64,000 nucleotides of DNA from Natronomonas salsuginis (GCF_005239135.1 NZ_QKNX01000003.1:124001-188000); one strand, 5' to 3'; positions 54,817 to 63,776 are shown, numbered from the stretch's first letter. Program-made: numbers and translations. The notes: generated by a model from the sequence alone, not told the origin.

Positions 54817-55389
54817 ATGAAGCTCGATCCCGAGGAGACCGCGGTCGTGGTCGTCGACATGCAGAACGGCTTCTGTCATCCCGACGGCTCGCTGTACGCG
54901 CCGGGGAGCGAGGCGGCGATCGACCCCTGCGCCGAGTTGGTCTCGGCGGCCCGCGAGGCCGGCGCGTCCGTCGTCTTCACCCGCGATGTGCACCCGCCCG
55001 AGCAGTTCGAGGCAAACCACTACTACGACGAGTTCGACCGCTGGGGTGAGCACGTCGTCGAGGGCTCGTGGGAGGCCGAGATCGTCGAGGATCTCGACCC
55101 CGATGCGGCCGACCTCGTCGTCGAGAAACACACCTACGACGCCTTTTATCAGACGGGGCTGGAGGGGTGGCTCGAACGCCACGGCGTCGACGACCTCGTG
55201 ATCTGCGGGACGCTCGCGAACGTCTGCGTCCTCCACACCGCCGCGTCCGCCGGGTTGCGGGATTACCGGCCGATTCTGCTCGAAGACGCCGTCGGCGCGA
55301 TCGAGGAGGATCACCGCGAGTACGCGCTCGAACACGCCAAGTGGCTCTTCGGCGAAGTGCACTCGCGGTCGGAGATCGAGTTCCGGTAA
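54817..55389 (+). CDS. Isochorismatase-fold cysteine hydrolase (nicotinamidase-like)
   Basis: A 190-residue hydrolase with the triad visible: Asp in VVVDMQNGFCHP, Lys in VEKHTYDAFYQT and Cys in GTLANVCVLHTA. The DVHPPEQF metal-binding segment is also present. Nicotinamidase (PncA) is the best guess; other amidases share this fold. 63 nt after the flavoprotein, same strand. Confidence 0.85.
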   Translation: MKLDPEETAVVVVDMQNGFCHPDGSLYAPGSEAAIDPCAELVSAAREAGASVVFTRDVHPPEQFEANHYYDEFDRWGEHVVEGSWEAEIVEDLDPDAADLVVEKHTYDAFYQTGLEGWLERHGVDDLVICGTLANVCVLHTAASAGLRDYRPILLEDAVGAIEEDHREYALEHAKWLFGEVHSRSEIEFR

Positions 55390-55390
55390 C

Positions 55391-56305
55391 TCACTCGACG
55401 AACGACTCGCCGGGTCTGCGATCCGACCGCGACCCGGGCGTCGCCCTGCGCTCGGTACGGCCGCCGAGCGTCTGGAAGTCGAAGTTCTCGAACTGCGACG
55501 GTGTGGTCCCCTCGGCAGCGTACACGTACAGCGCGGTCTTTGCGATTCCCCAGACAGTCTGGCTGATCAGATACGTGAACACCAACGCGAGCGCGACGAG
55601 GACGATCGCGAGGGCGACCCCCGCGCCCTGAAACGCCGCGACCAGCGGAGCGGAGACGACGAGCGCGGCGAGGACGAGGACGACGCCGAGCACCGCCACG
55701 ATCGCCGTGATGCCGAAGCCGGCCCCCAGCGTCTCGCCCCACGTGTCCCTGAACGTCTCACCGCTTCGCTCGAACATCTCCGTCGCCGAGACGTCCTCGA
55801 AGACGAGGACCGGAACGATAAAGAACGTCATGATCGACCAACCGAGCGCGAACAGCGACCGCAGGATCGAGGCGACGGGATTGTCGGCGTCTTCGAGCGT
55901 CCGAAGGAGGACGCTGACCGTCGCGGAGATCACGGCCCAGACCGCGATCGGTCCGAGTCGGCCGTTGATCGCGCGCATGCTCGATCGGATTTCGGGCTCT
56001 CGACCGTGGAACGTCTCGTTGGCCGCGTACACGAGCGCGGCGGCGAAGTAGGTGCTGACAAACGTCGTCAGGAAGTACAGCACGAACAGGACGACGTACT
56101 CGAGCCCGCCGCCGATGACGTCGGCGAGCACCAGCGGGAGGAACAGGAACACGAGAAAGAAGACGCTCGCGACGGCCGCCAACAGGGGAAAGACGAGCAG
56201 TTTCGGGTACTCACGAATCACGCCGACGCTGTCTTTCGTCAGCGTCCACCCCGTCTTGAGCCGATCGACGAATCCCACCCCGTTCGATCGCGCACGTAGT
56301 GCCAT
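55391..56305 (-). CDS. DUF6159-type membrane protein
   Basis: A 304-residue protein with about six membrane segments. It starts with a cytoplasmic region (FVDRLKTGWTLTKDSVGVIREYPKLL) typical of this haloarchaeal family, and has ETFHGREPEIRSSM and FRDTWGETLGAGFGI loops. Its stop is one nucleotide from the convergent hydrolase stop. Function unknown. Confidence 0.75.
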   Translation of the reverse strand: MALRARSNGVGFVDRLKTGWTLTKDSVGVIREYPKLLVFPLLAAVASVFFLVFLFLPLVLADVIGGGLEYVVLFVLYFLTTFVSTYFAAALVYAANETFHGREPEIRSSMRAINGRLGPIAVWAVISATVSVLLRTLEDADNPVASILRSLFALGWSIMTFFIVPVLVFEDVSATEMFERSGETFRDTWGETLGAGFGITAIVAVLGVVLVLAALVVSAPLVAAFQGAGVALAIVLVALALVFTYLISQTVWGIAKTALYVYAAEGTTPSQFENFDFQTLGGRTERRATPGSRSDRRPGESFVE

Positions 56306-56445
56306 ACCCCAGACGGGACGCGTCGAGAGGACTTATCGGTACTGGCGTAGTGCCGACCGGTCGGCGCGGGAGCGTGGTTCGTCGGTGACGGATCGTCTCC
56401 GCCGCGTTTCCCCGCGCTTAAGTCCGACCGTGGAGAATCTAGTGT

Positions 56446-57747
56446 ATGGACGATCGAACGTACACGGCGGAGGCGACGCCCGGCGAGACGGTAACCGTTG
56501 CCGGTTGGGTCCACGAGATCCGCGATCTGGGCGGCATCGCCTTCCTCATCCTGCGCGACACGACCGGACGCATTCAGGTCAAATTCGAGAAGGACGAGAT
56601 GGACGACGAACTGGTCGAGATGGGGCTCGGCGTCTCCCGGGAGTCAGTCGTCGCGGTGACCGGCGACGTGAAAGAGGAGCCGCGCGCGCCGACCGACGTC
56701 GAGGTCGTCCCCGAGTCCGTCGAGGTGCTGTCGCGGGCCGATACCGAACTCCCCCTCGATCCGACCGGGAAGGTCGACGCCGAGCTCTCGACGCGGCTCG
56801 ACAACCGGACGCTCGACCTCCGCCGGGAGGCAGGACAGGCGATCTTCTCGATTCGAAGCGAGGTCCAAGCCGCGGTCCGAGAGGCGTTCCGCGAGGCCGA
56901 CGCGACCGAGATCAACACGCCGAAGATCGTCGCCACCGGGACTGAAGGGGGCACGGAGCTGTTCCCGATCACCTACTTCGGCCGCGAGGCGTTCATGAAC
57001 CAGAGCCCCCAGCTGTTCAAACAGCTCATCGCGGGCTCGAACCTCGAGCGCGTCTTCGAGATCGGTCCGATCTTCCGCGCCGAAGAACACAACACGCCCC
57101 GGCACCTCAACGAGGCGACCTCGATCGACTTCGAGGGGGCCTTCTGCGACCACAACGACGCGATGGACGTCTGCGAGTCGGTCGTCGTCGCCGCCTACGA
57201 GGCCGTCGCGGAGAACTGCGCCGAGGAACTCGATGCGCTCGGACTCGACGAGTTCGAGGTGCCCGACACGCCTTTCCCGCGCATCAGCTACGAGGAGGCC
57301 ATCGAGCGCATCAACGCGACCGGCGAGCTCGACGAGCAGCTCGTGTGGGGCGACGACCTGCCGACCGAGGGCGAGAAGGCGCTCGGAAACGACGTCGGCG
57401 GTCACTACTTCATCACCGACTGGCCGGCCGAGATCAAGCCGTTCTACATCATGGACCACGACGACGACGAGACGCTGTCGACGGGGTTCGACATGATGCA
57501 CCCGCGAATGGAGCTCGTCTCGGGCGGCCAGCGCGAACACCGCCGCGAGGAGCTCATCGCGGGCTTCGAGGCGCAGGGACTGGACCCCGAGGCGTTCGAG
57601 TACTACACGAAGATGTTTAAATACGGGATGCCGCCGCACGCCGGCTGGGGACTCGGTGCCGAGCGGCTCATCATGACGATGCTCGATCTGGACAACATCC
57701 GCGAGGCTGTATTGTTCCCGCGTGACCGGCAACGGCTCTCGCCGTAA
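56446..57747 (+). CDS. aspS: Aspartyl-tRNA synthetase (probably aspartate-tRNA(Asn/Asp) ligase)
   Basis: A 433-residue class IIb synthetase of archaeal size. The OB-fold anticodon domain (~1-105) is followed by motif 2 ([26 protein letters not shown] in separate strands) and motif 3 [14 protein letters not shown]. Haloarchaea generally charge tRNA-Asn by the Asp-tRNA transamidation route, so a non-discriminating role is expected from family knowledge. A second copy of its last codons lies downstream. Confidence 0.96.
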   Translation: MDDRTYTAEATPGETVTVAGWVHEIRDLGGIAFLILRDTTGRIQVKFEKDEMDDELVEMGLGVSRESVVAVTGDVKEEPRAPTDVEVVPESVEVLSRADTELPLDPTGKVDAELSTRLDNRTLDLRREAGQAIFSIRSEVQAAVREAFREADATEINTPKIVATGTEGGTELFPITYFGREAFMNQSPQLFKQLIAGSNLERVFEIGPIFRAEEHNTPRHLNEATSIDFEGAFCDHNDAMDVCESVVVAAYEAVAENCAEELDALGLDEFEVPDTPFPRISYEEAIERINATGELDEQLVWGDDLPTEGEKALGNDVGGHYFITDWPAEIKPFYIMDHDDDETLSTGFDMMHPRMELVSGGQREHRREELIAGFEAQGLDPEAFEYYTKMFKYGMPPHAGWGLGAERLIMTMLDLDNIREAVLFPRDRQRLSP

Positions 57748-57763
57748 CGGTCGCGTGGGTGCT

Positions 57764-57790
57764 CGTTGGGCAAGCGAAGCGAGTCCAACG
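57764..57790 (+). repeat. Stem-loop with AAGCGAAGCGAG core after aspS
   Basis: CGTTGG (57764-57769) and CCAACG (57785-57790) enclose a loop holding AAGCGAAGCGAGT. It lies between the aspS stop and the displaced second aspS tail. Its loop core matches that of the elements at 57851-57872 and downstream of dnaK. Confidence 0.6.
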
Positions 57791-57826
57791 GTGTTCCCGC
57801 GTGACCGGCAACGGCTGAGCCCATAG
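57788..57826 (+). pseudogene. Displaced second copy of the aspS 3' end
   Basis: 57788-57826 reads [12 protein letters not shown]-stop, against [12 protein letters not shown]-stop at the true end. A 24-nt block (57793-57816 and 57714-57737) is identical. Then the last three codons differ synonymously and the stop differs (CTGAGCCCATAG against CTCTCGCCGTAA). The copy therefore descends from a functional aspS end, not a recent simple duplication. The rest of the 355-nt gap to 58102 shows only hairpins and an AT-rich promoter. Confidence 0.75.
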
Positions 57827-57850
57827 GGGGAAGGCGTTGAGAGGTAGTGA

Positions 57851-57872
57851 GGTGAGCGAAGCGAATCTCACC
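57851..57872 (+). repeat. Stem-loop with AGCGAAGCGA core
   Basis: GGTGAG (57851-57856) and CTCACC (57867-57872) enclose CGAAGCGAAT. The unpaired core is almost the same as in the hairpin at 57764-57790, while the stem sequence is different and self-complementary. Confidence 0.55.
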
Positions 57873-58069
57873 AAGACAGACAGCGATTGAGTCCGTAGAC
57901 GACCCCGAAACCGACCGATCTTTGCGACGAAAACGAGTGCACCGAACAGCGACGGCAATCGTGGATGAAACCGGCCGTGCGTACACGAAACGCCCATTTC
58001 GTGCCGAACACACGGGTAACTGAGGTTTCAGATGTACTCAGATGGTAAGAGATGGTTTTTGCCGTCATG

Positions 58070-58076
58070 TTTATTA
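58070..58076 (+). promoter_or_regulatory. TATA element of the phasin-like gene
   Basis: TTTATTA lies 27-33 nt before the ATG at 58103 in an AT-rich window, the expected spacing for a leaderless transcript. Confidence 0.5.
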
Positions 58077-58102
58077 TGTTGGAAGCCATCTGTCAAGCCA
58101 CA

Positions 58103-58708
58103 ATGAGCGAATACAGCACCCCGGTTTCGGTCGCGTTCGAGTTCCAGCGCAGTACGATCCAGAGCGCCCACGAGGTCGTCGAGAACGGCATCGAGGCGCA
58201 AAAGCAGTTCAGCGCGGCGATGGTCGACGGATTCGCCCCGGCCCGCGACGCCTCCGAGCGTAGCACGGATATCGTCCGAACGGGCGTCGACACGTATTTC
58301 GACGCCATCGAGGCCGTCGTCCCCGCCGGTAGCGGCGTCGAGGAAGTTCGCGAGATCACCCACGAGCAGCTCGACCTGTTCGAGGAGAGTCAGCTCGACG
58401 CCATCGATCAGCTCGAGAGCGGCTTCGACGAGAGCGCGGAGGCGACCGGCGAGATGCTCGACGAGTTCCTCTCGGCGCTCGACGAGCAGGTCACGACCCT
58501 GCTCAACGCCCACGAGGACCTCGAAGGCCAGACGATCGAGATGCTCGAGCGACTCGAGGACAGTCTCGAGGACCTGCAGGCCGAGTTCGAGGCCCGCGGC
58601 GAGGAGATGCAAGAGCAGCTCGAAGCCCAGGCCGAGGCGATCCAGGAGCAACTCGAGGACGTGACGGAGAACGTCCAAGAGGCCGCCAGCGAGACGACCG
58701 CGGCGTAA
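58103..58708 (+). CDS. Phasin-like acidic coiled-coil protein
   Basis: The start at 58103 gives MSEYSTPVSVAFEFQRSTIQ; 17 upstream codons overlap the TATA region and are excluded. The 201-residue protein is nearly all helix. The first half (FEFQRSTIQSAHEVVENGIE, then QKQFSAAMVDGF) resembles PHA-granule phasins. The second half (from ~125) is a long Glu-rich coiled coil. It may coat granules or act as a scaffold. No PHA synthase genes are in the window, so this is tentative. Confidence 0.6.
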   Translation: MSEYSTPVSVAFEFQRSTIQSAHEVVENGIEAQKQFSAAMVDGFAPARDASERSTDIVRTGVDTYFDAIEAVVPAGSGVEEVREITHEQLDLFEESQLDAIDQLESGFDESAEATGEMLDEFLSALDEQVTTLLNAHEDLEGQTIEMLERLEDSLEDLQAEFEARGEEMQEQLEAQAEAIQEQLEDVTENVQEAASETTAA

Positions 58709-58801
58709 GCGCCGAGCTCGTCCGTTCGTTCACCACCGATTTTCTTTCGACGCCGCGTCCAGTACCGACGGGTACACAAACGGTGATCACCCACGACAAG
58801 T

Positions 58802-59869
58802 ATGACCGAACTCACCGTCGAGGCGGTCGACTCCCTCGACGCGGCGGGCCTCCCAGCCGGCGTCGACGCCCCGGAGTACGTCCTCTACGGCGGGAAAGGC
58901 GGCGTCGGGAAGACGACCTGTGCGGCCGCGACGGGGCTGGCGAGCGCGCGCGGTGGCACGTCAACGCTCGTCGTCTCGACTGATCCCGCACACTCGCTGT
59001 CGGACACCCTCGAAACGGAGATCCCGTCGGAGCCGGGGCGGATCGACGACGAAATTCCGCTGTTCGCGGTCGAGATCGATCCCGAGTCGGCGGGCGGGCC
59101 GTTCGCCCCCGATGACGGGGCGTTCGACGAAGATGCGTGGGACGACGACGCCGCGAGCGACGTGGGACTCGGCGGGCTCGAATCGCTGTTGGGCGAGGGC
59201 AGCCACCCCCTCGCGGGCGGCGCGATGCCCGGCGCGGACGAAGCCGCCGCGATGTCGCTTCTGATCGAGTACCTCGACGACCCGCGGTTCGAGCGGGTGG
59301 TCGTCGACACCGCGCCGACGGGCCACACGCTCAGACTGCTGGAGCTGCCCGACGTGATGGACTCGATGCTGGGCCGTCTGCTGTCGCTTCGGGAGTCTCT
59401 GTCGGGGGTGATGGGGAGCGTGAGCGGGCTGTTCGGCGGGGGGGACGACGATGCCGCCGCGAGCGCGAACCTCGACGAGCTATCCGCGAAGATCGAGCGC
59501 TTGCGGACGGCGCTCGAAGACCCGTCACGGACCGACTTCCGCGTCGTCATGGTCCCCGAGAAGATGAGCGTCGTCGAGAGCGAGCGGCTCGTCGGTCGAT
59601 TGGAGGAGTTCGGCATCCCCGTCCGGACGGTCGTCGTCAACCGCGTCAGCGAGGATCTCACGTCCGTGACCGGCCTCGACGCGGACTGGTTCGTCGCCCC
59701 CGAGACCGAACACTGCGAGTTCTGCCGGCGACGATGGGAGGTCCAGCGCGACGCGCTCGCCCGGGCCCACGAACTGTTCCGCGGTCGAGAGGTGAAGCGG
59801 GTGCCGCTGTTCGCCGAGGCGGTACACGGCAAGGCGATGCTCGGGATCGTCGGCCGCTGTCTCGAGTGA
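58802..59869 (+). CDS. ArsA/Get3-family ATPase
   Basis: A 355-residue single-domain P-loop ATPase. Walker A is GGKGGVGKTTCAAATG, switch I STDPAHSLSDTL, switch II VDTAPTGHTLRLLELP. The CEFCRRRW near residue 308 is the zinc CxxC of Get3 dimers. Get3 carries tail-anchored proteins; ArsA drives arsenite export. With one domain and CxxC, Get3-like is more likely. 93 nt after the phasin-like gene. Confidence 0.88.
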   Translation: MTELTVEAVDSLDAAGLPAGVDAPEYVLYGGKGGVGKTTCAAATGLASARGGTSTLVVSTDPAHSLSDTLETEIPSEPGRIDDEIPLFAVEIDPESAGGPFAPDDGAFDEDAWDDDAASDVGLGGLESLLGEGSHPLAGGAMPGADEAAAMSLLIEYLDDPRFERVVVDTAPTGHTLRLLELPDVMDSMLGRLLSLRESLSGVMGSVSGLFGGGDDDAAASANLDELSAKIERLRTALEDPSRTDFRVVMVPEKMSVVESERLVGRLEEFGIPVRTVVVNRVSEDLTSVTGLDADWFVAPETEHCEFCRRRWEVQRDALARAHELFRGREVKRVPLFAEAVHGKAMLGIVGRCLE

Positions 59870-59887
59870 TGGCCGCGCCTGGCCCTA

Positions 59888-61180
59888 TCAGGGGACGACG
59901 AGCACGCGGAGATCGTTGACGTTCGTCCCCGTCGCGCCCGTCCGCAAGAGCGCGCCCTTCGAGTCCAAGAACGTGTAGCTGTCGTTGTCCGCGAGCGCCG
60001 CGCGGGCGGCCTCGGGATCGTCGACCGTCCGGCCGTCGACCAACCCACCGGCGGCGTCGGTGCTGCCGTCGCCGCCGTCGGTGTCGACCGCACTGAGGAC
60101 CGCGTCCGGGGGGAGCCCCGTAGCGGCGGCGAGGACGAACTCACCGTTTGGGCCGCCGATCCCGTCGCCGGTCACGCGAACCGTCGTCTCGCCGCCCGAG
60201 AGGACGACCGCCGGTGGCTCGACGGGATCACCGCTGTCGGCGGCTTCGGCCCCGATCGCGGCGTGGAGCCGGCCGGCCGCCGCCGCCTCGCCCTCGATCC
60301 GCGTCGAGAGGACGCACGTTTCGTACCCTCGATCCGCGGCGACCTCGCGGGCGGCGTCGATCGCGTCGCGACCGGATGCAATGACGTAGTTCTCGACGTC
60401 GACGTCCGGCGGAGCGCTCGACTCCGGTTCGGCGAGGCGTGCGCGGACGGCCGGCACGTCGAGATCGTATCGATCGAGCACGGCGGTCGCGGCCTCGAGA
60501 TCGACGCCCGTCGGGACCGTCGGGCCGCTCGCGATGACCGACGGATCGTCGCCGACGACGTCGCTGACGAGGACGCCGACGACGGTCGCCGGAGCCGCGG
60601 CCGCCGCGAGCCCGCCGCCCTTGATCGACGAGCAGGCGCGCCGAACCGCGTTGATCTCGTCGATCGACGCCCCGGCGTCGAGGAGCGCGTCGGTGACCGC
60701 ACGCAGATCGCCCACCGAGAGCCCCGACGCGGGGGCGCAAAGCAGCGCGCTGCCGCCGCCGGCGATCGCAGCGATGACGAGCGTCCGGTCGTCGGCCGCG
60801 CAGGCCCGGTCGAGGACGATTCGCGCACCCGAAACGCTCCCCTCGCCCGGCGACGGGTGCTCACCCTCGAGCACGTCGACGCGCGTCGGGTCGGCGGTCC
60901 GTTCGTTCGTGACGACTACACCGCCGTCGAGCCGATCGCCGAGCAGCGTCTCGAACGCCGCCGCGAGCTCGTCGGCCGCCTTCCCGCCGCCGAGCACGAG
61001 GATCGAATCGTGCGCCGAGAGGTCGTACTCGACGTTCCGGATCCGAAGCGTCTCGCCCGCGAGCGCGCAGTGACGTTCGACCGCCCGCCGTGGATGGACG
61101 GCGTCGATGCCGCCCGCGAGACAGTCCAACGCGAGTTCGTGGGCCGGCGACTCGGCGAGCGTCTCGAACCGATCGAACAT
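59888..61180 (-). CDS. Glycerate 2-kinase (MOFRL family)
   Basis: A 430-residue kinase starting at 61180 (MFDRFETLAESPAHELALD). The N-terminal Rossmann-like part has VLGGGKAADELAAA and AIAGGGSALLCAP. The C-terminal MOFRL part has LSGGETTVRVTGDGIGGPNGE and DTDGGDGSTDAAGG. It makes 2-phosphoglycerate from glycerate. The upstream SDR stop is one nucleotide from its start, so the two are coupled. Confidence 0.93.
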   Translation of the reverse strand: MFDRFETLAESPAHELALDCLAGGIDAVHPRRAVERHCALAGETLRIRNVEYDLSAHDSILVLGGGKAADELAAAFETLLGDRLDGGVVVTNERTADPTRVDVLEGEHPSPGEGSVSGARIVLDRACAADDRTLVIAAIAGGGSALLCAPASGLSVGDLRAVTDALLDAGASIDEINAVRRACSSIKGGGLAAAAAPATVVGVLVSDVVGDDPSVIASGPTVPTGVDLEAATAVLDRYDLDVPAVRARLAEPESSAPPDVDVENYVIASGRDAIDAAREVAADRGYETCVLSTRIEGEAAAAGRLHAAIGAEAADSGDPVEPPAVVLSGGETTVRVTGDGIGGPNGEFVLAAATGLPPDAVLSAVDTDGGDGSTDAAGGLVDGRTVDDPEAARAALADNDSYTFLDSKGALLRTGATGTNVNDLRVLVVP

Positions 61181-61181
61181 C

Positions 61182-62009
61182 TCAGGAGGTGAACCGCCGA
61201 ACCGCGCCGAAGAGCTGATCGGCGATCCGATCGGGCAGGTAGCTGGCGTAGACCAGCAGTTGCGCGGCCCGGCCGACGACGTACCGCGGCTCGGGGTCGG
61301 GCGACACCGATGCCTCGACGATCGCCTCCGCGACCTCGGCGGGGTGGACGGCGAACGGGCTGTCGCCGCCGATGAGCGTCGCGTCCTCCTGGAACTCGTA
61401 GAGGTCCTCGTAGGCGTCCGTCCGATCGAGCCGCCGAAGCTCGTCGTCGACCCGATCGCGGAAGCTCGTCTGCACCGGCCCGGGCTGGACGACGCTGACA
61501 TCGATCCCGAACGGGTCGAGTTCGCGTCTGAGCGAGTCGCTGTACCCCTCGATCGCGTGTTTCGACGCCGCGTACGCGCCCATCCCCGGCGCGGCGACCC
61601 GCCCCGCGAGCGAGGAGACGTTGACGATCGTCCCGTCCTCGCGCTCGCGCATGTGCGGCAGCGCGGCGCGGACGAGTCGGTGAGGGCCGAAGACGTTTAC
61701 GTCGAACTGCTTTGCGAACAGTTCGTCGTCGATGTCCTCGAGGGGGCCGTGCTGGCCGTAGCCCGCGTTGTTCACGAGCGCATCGAGGCGGCCCTCCTCG
61801 TCGATGATCCGATCGATCACCCGGTTGACGTCCTCATCGTTTCGAACGTCTATCGTTCCGATGTCACAGCCGGCCTCGCCGAGCGTCTCGATGTCGGCGG
61901 GATTCCGTGCGGTCGCGTACACCTGCCACTCCTCGTCCAAGAACGCGTAGGCGGCCGCCCGGCCGATGCCGGACGAACAGCCGGTGATCAGTACCGTCCG
62001 ATTGCTCAT
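61182..62009 (-). CDS. Short-chain dehydrogenase/reductase
   Basis: A 275-residue classical SDR. The cofactor motif TGCSSGIGRAAAYAF, the NNAGYGQHG strand, the catalytic YxxxK (YAASKHAIEGY) and the upstream Ser (NVSSLAG) are all present. The substrate is not predictable. It is directly followed by the glycerate kinase on the same strand, which might suggest a linked metabolite such as hydroxypyruvate or glyceraldehyde. Confidence 0.88.
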   Translation of the reverse strand: MSNRTVLITGCSSGIGRAAAYAFLDEEWQVYATARNPADIETLGEAGCDIGTIDVRNDEDVNRVIDRIIDEEGRLDALVNNAGYGQHGPLEDIDDELFAKQFDVNVFGPHRLVRAALPHMREREDGTIVNVSSLAGRVAAPGMGAYAASKHAIEGYSDSLRRELDPFGIDVSVVQPGPVQTSFRDRVDDELRRLDRTDAYEDLYEFQEDATLIGGDSPFAVHPAEVAEAIVEASVSPDPEPRYVVGRAAQLLVYASYLPDRIADQLFGAVRRFTS

Positions 62010-62101
62010 ATCGACCGATCGAGGGGACGGTAGTTATACCATTCGAGGGAAGCGAGGATCGCGAAAGGGGTATGAGAATGAACGGACCGAGTGCGAGGTC
62101 G

Positions 62102-62533
62102 CTACTCGGGCGGTTCGGCGTCCGGCGAGACCCAGATCACGAACCCCTCGCCCTCGCCGCGATCGATGACTCCCTCGATCCCGGTCTGCCCGTCGATCGG
62201 CGACGACTCGATCTCGTCGGGGGCGACGTCGACGACGCGGTGGACCATGTCGATCTGCCAGCCCATCGCGGAGCCTTCGCCCAGTTGGTCCGAATCGAAG
62301 ACGACGATGTGATCCTCGTCTCCGGTCGCCTCGATGTCGAACAGCACCTTTGGGTCGACGATCGTCGTCGTCTCGCCGCGGAGGTCGGTCACCCCCTCGA
62401 CGTGGGTCGGCGCGTTCGGGAGCGGGGTGATGTGCTGTCGGTCGACGATCTGGCTGACGAATTCGATATCGATGCAGTACCGTTCGGTACCGAGATCGAA
62501 CTCGAGGACCTGAGTGTTCGAAGCGGCGGCCAT
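62102..62533 (-). CDS. cheW: Chemotaxis adaptor CheW
   Basis: A 143-residue CheW domain starting at 62533 (MAAASNTQVLEFDLGTERYCID). VSQIVDRQHITPLPNAPTHVEGVTDLRG is split over the typical two strands. It bridges chemoreceptors and CheA. Its start is one nucleotide after the MCP stop, so the pair is coupled. Confidence 0.92.
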   Translation of the reverse strand: MAAASNTQVLEFDLGTERYCIDIEFVSQIVDRQHITPLPNAPTHVEGVTDLRGETTTIVDPKVLFDIEATGDEDHIVVFDSDQLGEGSAMGWQIDMVHRVVDVAPDEIESSPIDGQTGIEGVIDRGEGEGFVIWVSPDAEPPE

Positions 62534-62534
62534 G

Positions 62535-63470
62535 CTATCGGTCCCGCTCAAATTCGCCGACACCGCCGAGGTGCGTCGAGAGTTCCTCTAGTTTCGCCGT
62601 CTGTTCTTCGTTCGCCGCGGCGACGTTCTCGACTTCGAGGGCGACGTCCTCGGCCTGTTGGGCGGCGTCGTCGACGAAGCTTGCGACCTCCTCGGTGCTC
62701 GCGGCCTGGTCGTCGGTCGCCTCGGCGACCTCAGAGATCCCGTCGGCGGACTCCTCGACCGCGTTGGAGATCTCCTCGAAGCTTTCCAGCGCCGTCGTGA
62801 CCTCGTCGATACTCGTGTCGACTTCCTCGTTGGCCATCGTGACGCTTTCGGCCGTCTGGTTCGTGGTCGATTTGATCTCGGCGACCATCTGCTCGATCTC
62901 CGAGGACTTCTTTTGGGATTCCTCGGCGAGCGATTTGACCTCGTCGGCGACGACGCCGAACCCGTCACCCGCCTCGCCCGCTCGGGCGGCCTCGATCGAG
63001 GCGTTCAGCGCCAGCAGGTTCGTCTGGTCGGCGATGTCGTTAATGACCGAGACGATCTCGTCGATCGCCTCGACCTTCTCGAACAGTTCCTCCATGTTGG
63101 TGTCGACCTGATCGGTCGCCTCGTTGACGTTCTCGAGCGCGTCCATCGCGTCATCGGAGGATCGCTTGCCGTCCTCGGCGAGCCGATTGGCGTTCTCGCT
63201 GGTCGATTTGACTTCCTCGGCGCCGGAGGCGATCTCCTCGACAGTCGCGCTGAGGCTCGACACCTCCTGTGAAACCTCCTGAAGGTTTTTCGCCTGCTCG
63301 GTGGCCATCTGATTGATCTCCTCGCTGCTCTCGGCGACCTCCGTCGACGCCTCGAGCAGTTCCTCCATCGAGGAGGTCAGGTCGGTCCCCCGTTCGGTTC
63401 GCTCCGCCGAATCGGCCCCGTCGCCCTCGTGAGTGCGTGTGTCGTCCCCGCTACCGGATATGGATGACAT
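62535..63470 (-). CDS. Soluble methyl-accepting chemotaxis protein, signalling domain only
   Basis: A 311-residue protein lacking membrane segments, HAMP and any ligand domain. After a ~30-residue polar head it is one long coiled coil with the hairpin tip VSVINDIADQTNLLALNASI and AARAGEAGDGFGVVADEVKSLA, the contact for CheA and CheW. It is much shorter than ordinary MCPs. Input must come through another protein or through the polar head. Confidence 0.93.
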   Translation of the reverse strand: MSSISGSGDDTRTHEGDGADSAERTERGTDLTSSMEELLEASTEVAESSEEINQMATEQAKNLQEVSQEVSSLSATVEEIASGAEEVKSTSENANRLAEDGKRSSDDAMDALENVNEATDQVDTNMEELFEKVEAIDEIVSVINDIADQTNLLALNASIEAARAGEAGDGFGVVADEVKSLAEESQKKSSEIEQMVAEIKSTTNQTAESVTMANEEVDTSIDEVTTALESFEEISNAVEESADGISEVAEATDDQAASTEEVASFVDDAAQQAEDVALEVENVAAANEEQTAKLEELSTHLGGVGEFERDR

Positions 63471-63547
63471 TCGTGCGTTTTTCTCACGAACGGACGATAT
63501 GAAGTGGTGGTGTCTCAGCGGCCGGATCGGCGAGGCACACGGTCACA

Positions 63548-63561
63548 GCGTATATATACGC
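63548..63561. promoter_or_regulatory. TATA-containing palindrome upstream of the MCP-CheW operon
   Basis: GCGTATATATACGC is a perfect 14-bp palindrome 78 nt before the MCP start (63470). It could be the promoter with overlapping operator. There is no other strong AT-rich run in the 136-nt gap. Confidence 0.4.
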
Positions 63562-63606
63562 GAACGCGCAGCAACGGCGCAACGAGGGCGGACTGACGTT
63601 CCGCGC

Positions 63607-63723
63607 TCACTCCGTCGCAGCGGGCTCGATCCGGCTGTCGTCGCCCCGCATCAGTTCGGCGACGAGCTTCGATTCGACCGCCGTGAGCCGCTGGGAGACG
63701 GCCGAGCGCGAGACGCTGAGTTG
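63607..63723 (-). pseudogene. Remnant of an HTH regulator C-terminus
   Basis: The minus frame ending at TGA 63607-63609 reads QLSVSRSAVSQRLTAVESK then LVAELMR and an acidic tail, a plausible HTH recognition helix. Upstream the same frame turns into proline- and arginine-rich nonsense over the ZIP transporter 3' end. So only about 38 residues look genuine. Either a 5'-deleted gene or a chance match. Confidence 0.35.
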
Positions 63724-63776
63724 TCCGCTCGACCCCCGCCTGTTCGGGAAGGCAAGGGCATGCGCTCGTATCTCTA

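Noticed and set aside
18486-59869. Idea that the ACR3/SBF transporter and the ArsA-like ATPase form an arsenic resistance system.
   Set aside because: They are 40 kb apart, without arsR, arsD, arsC or arsM. The ATPase is single-domain with a Get3-type CxxC.
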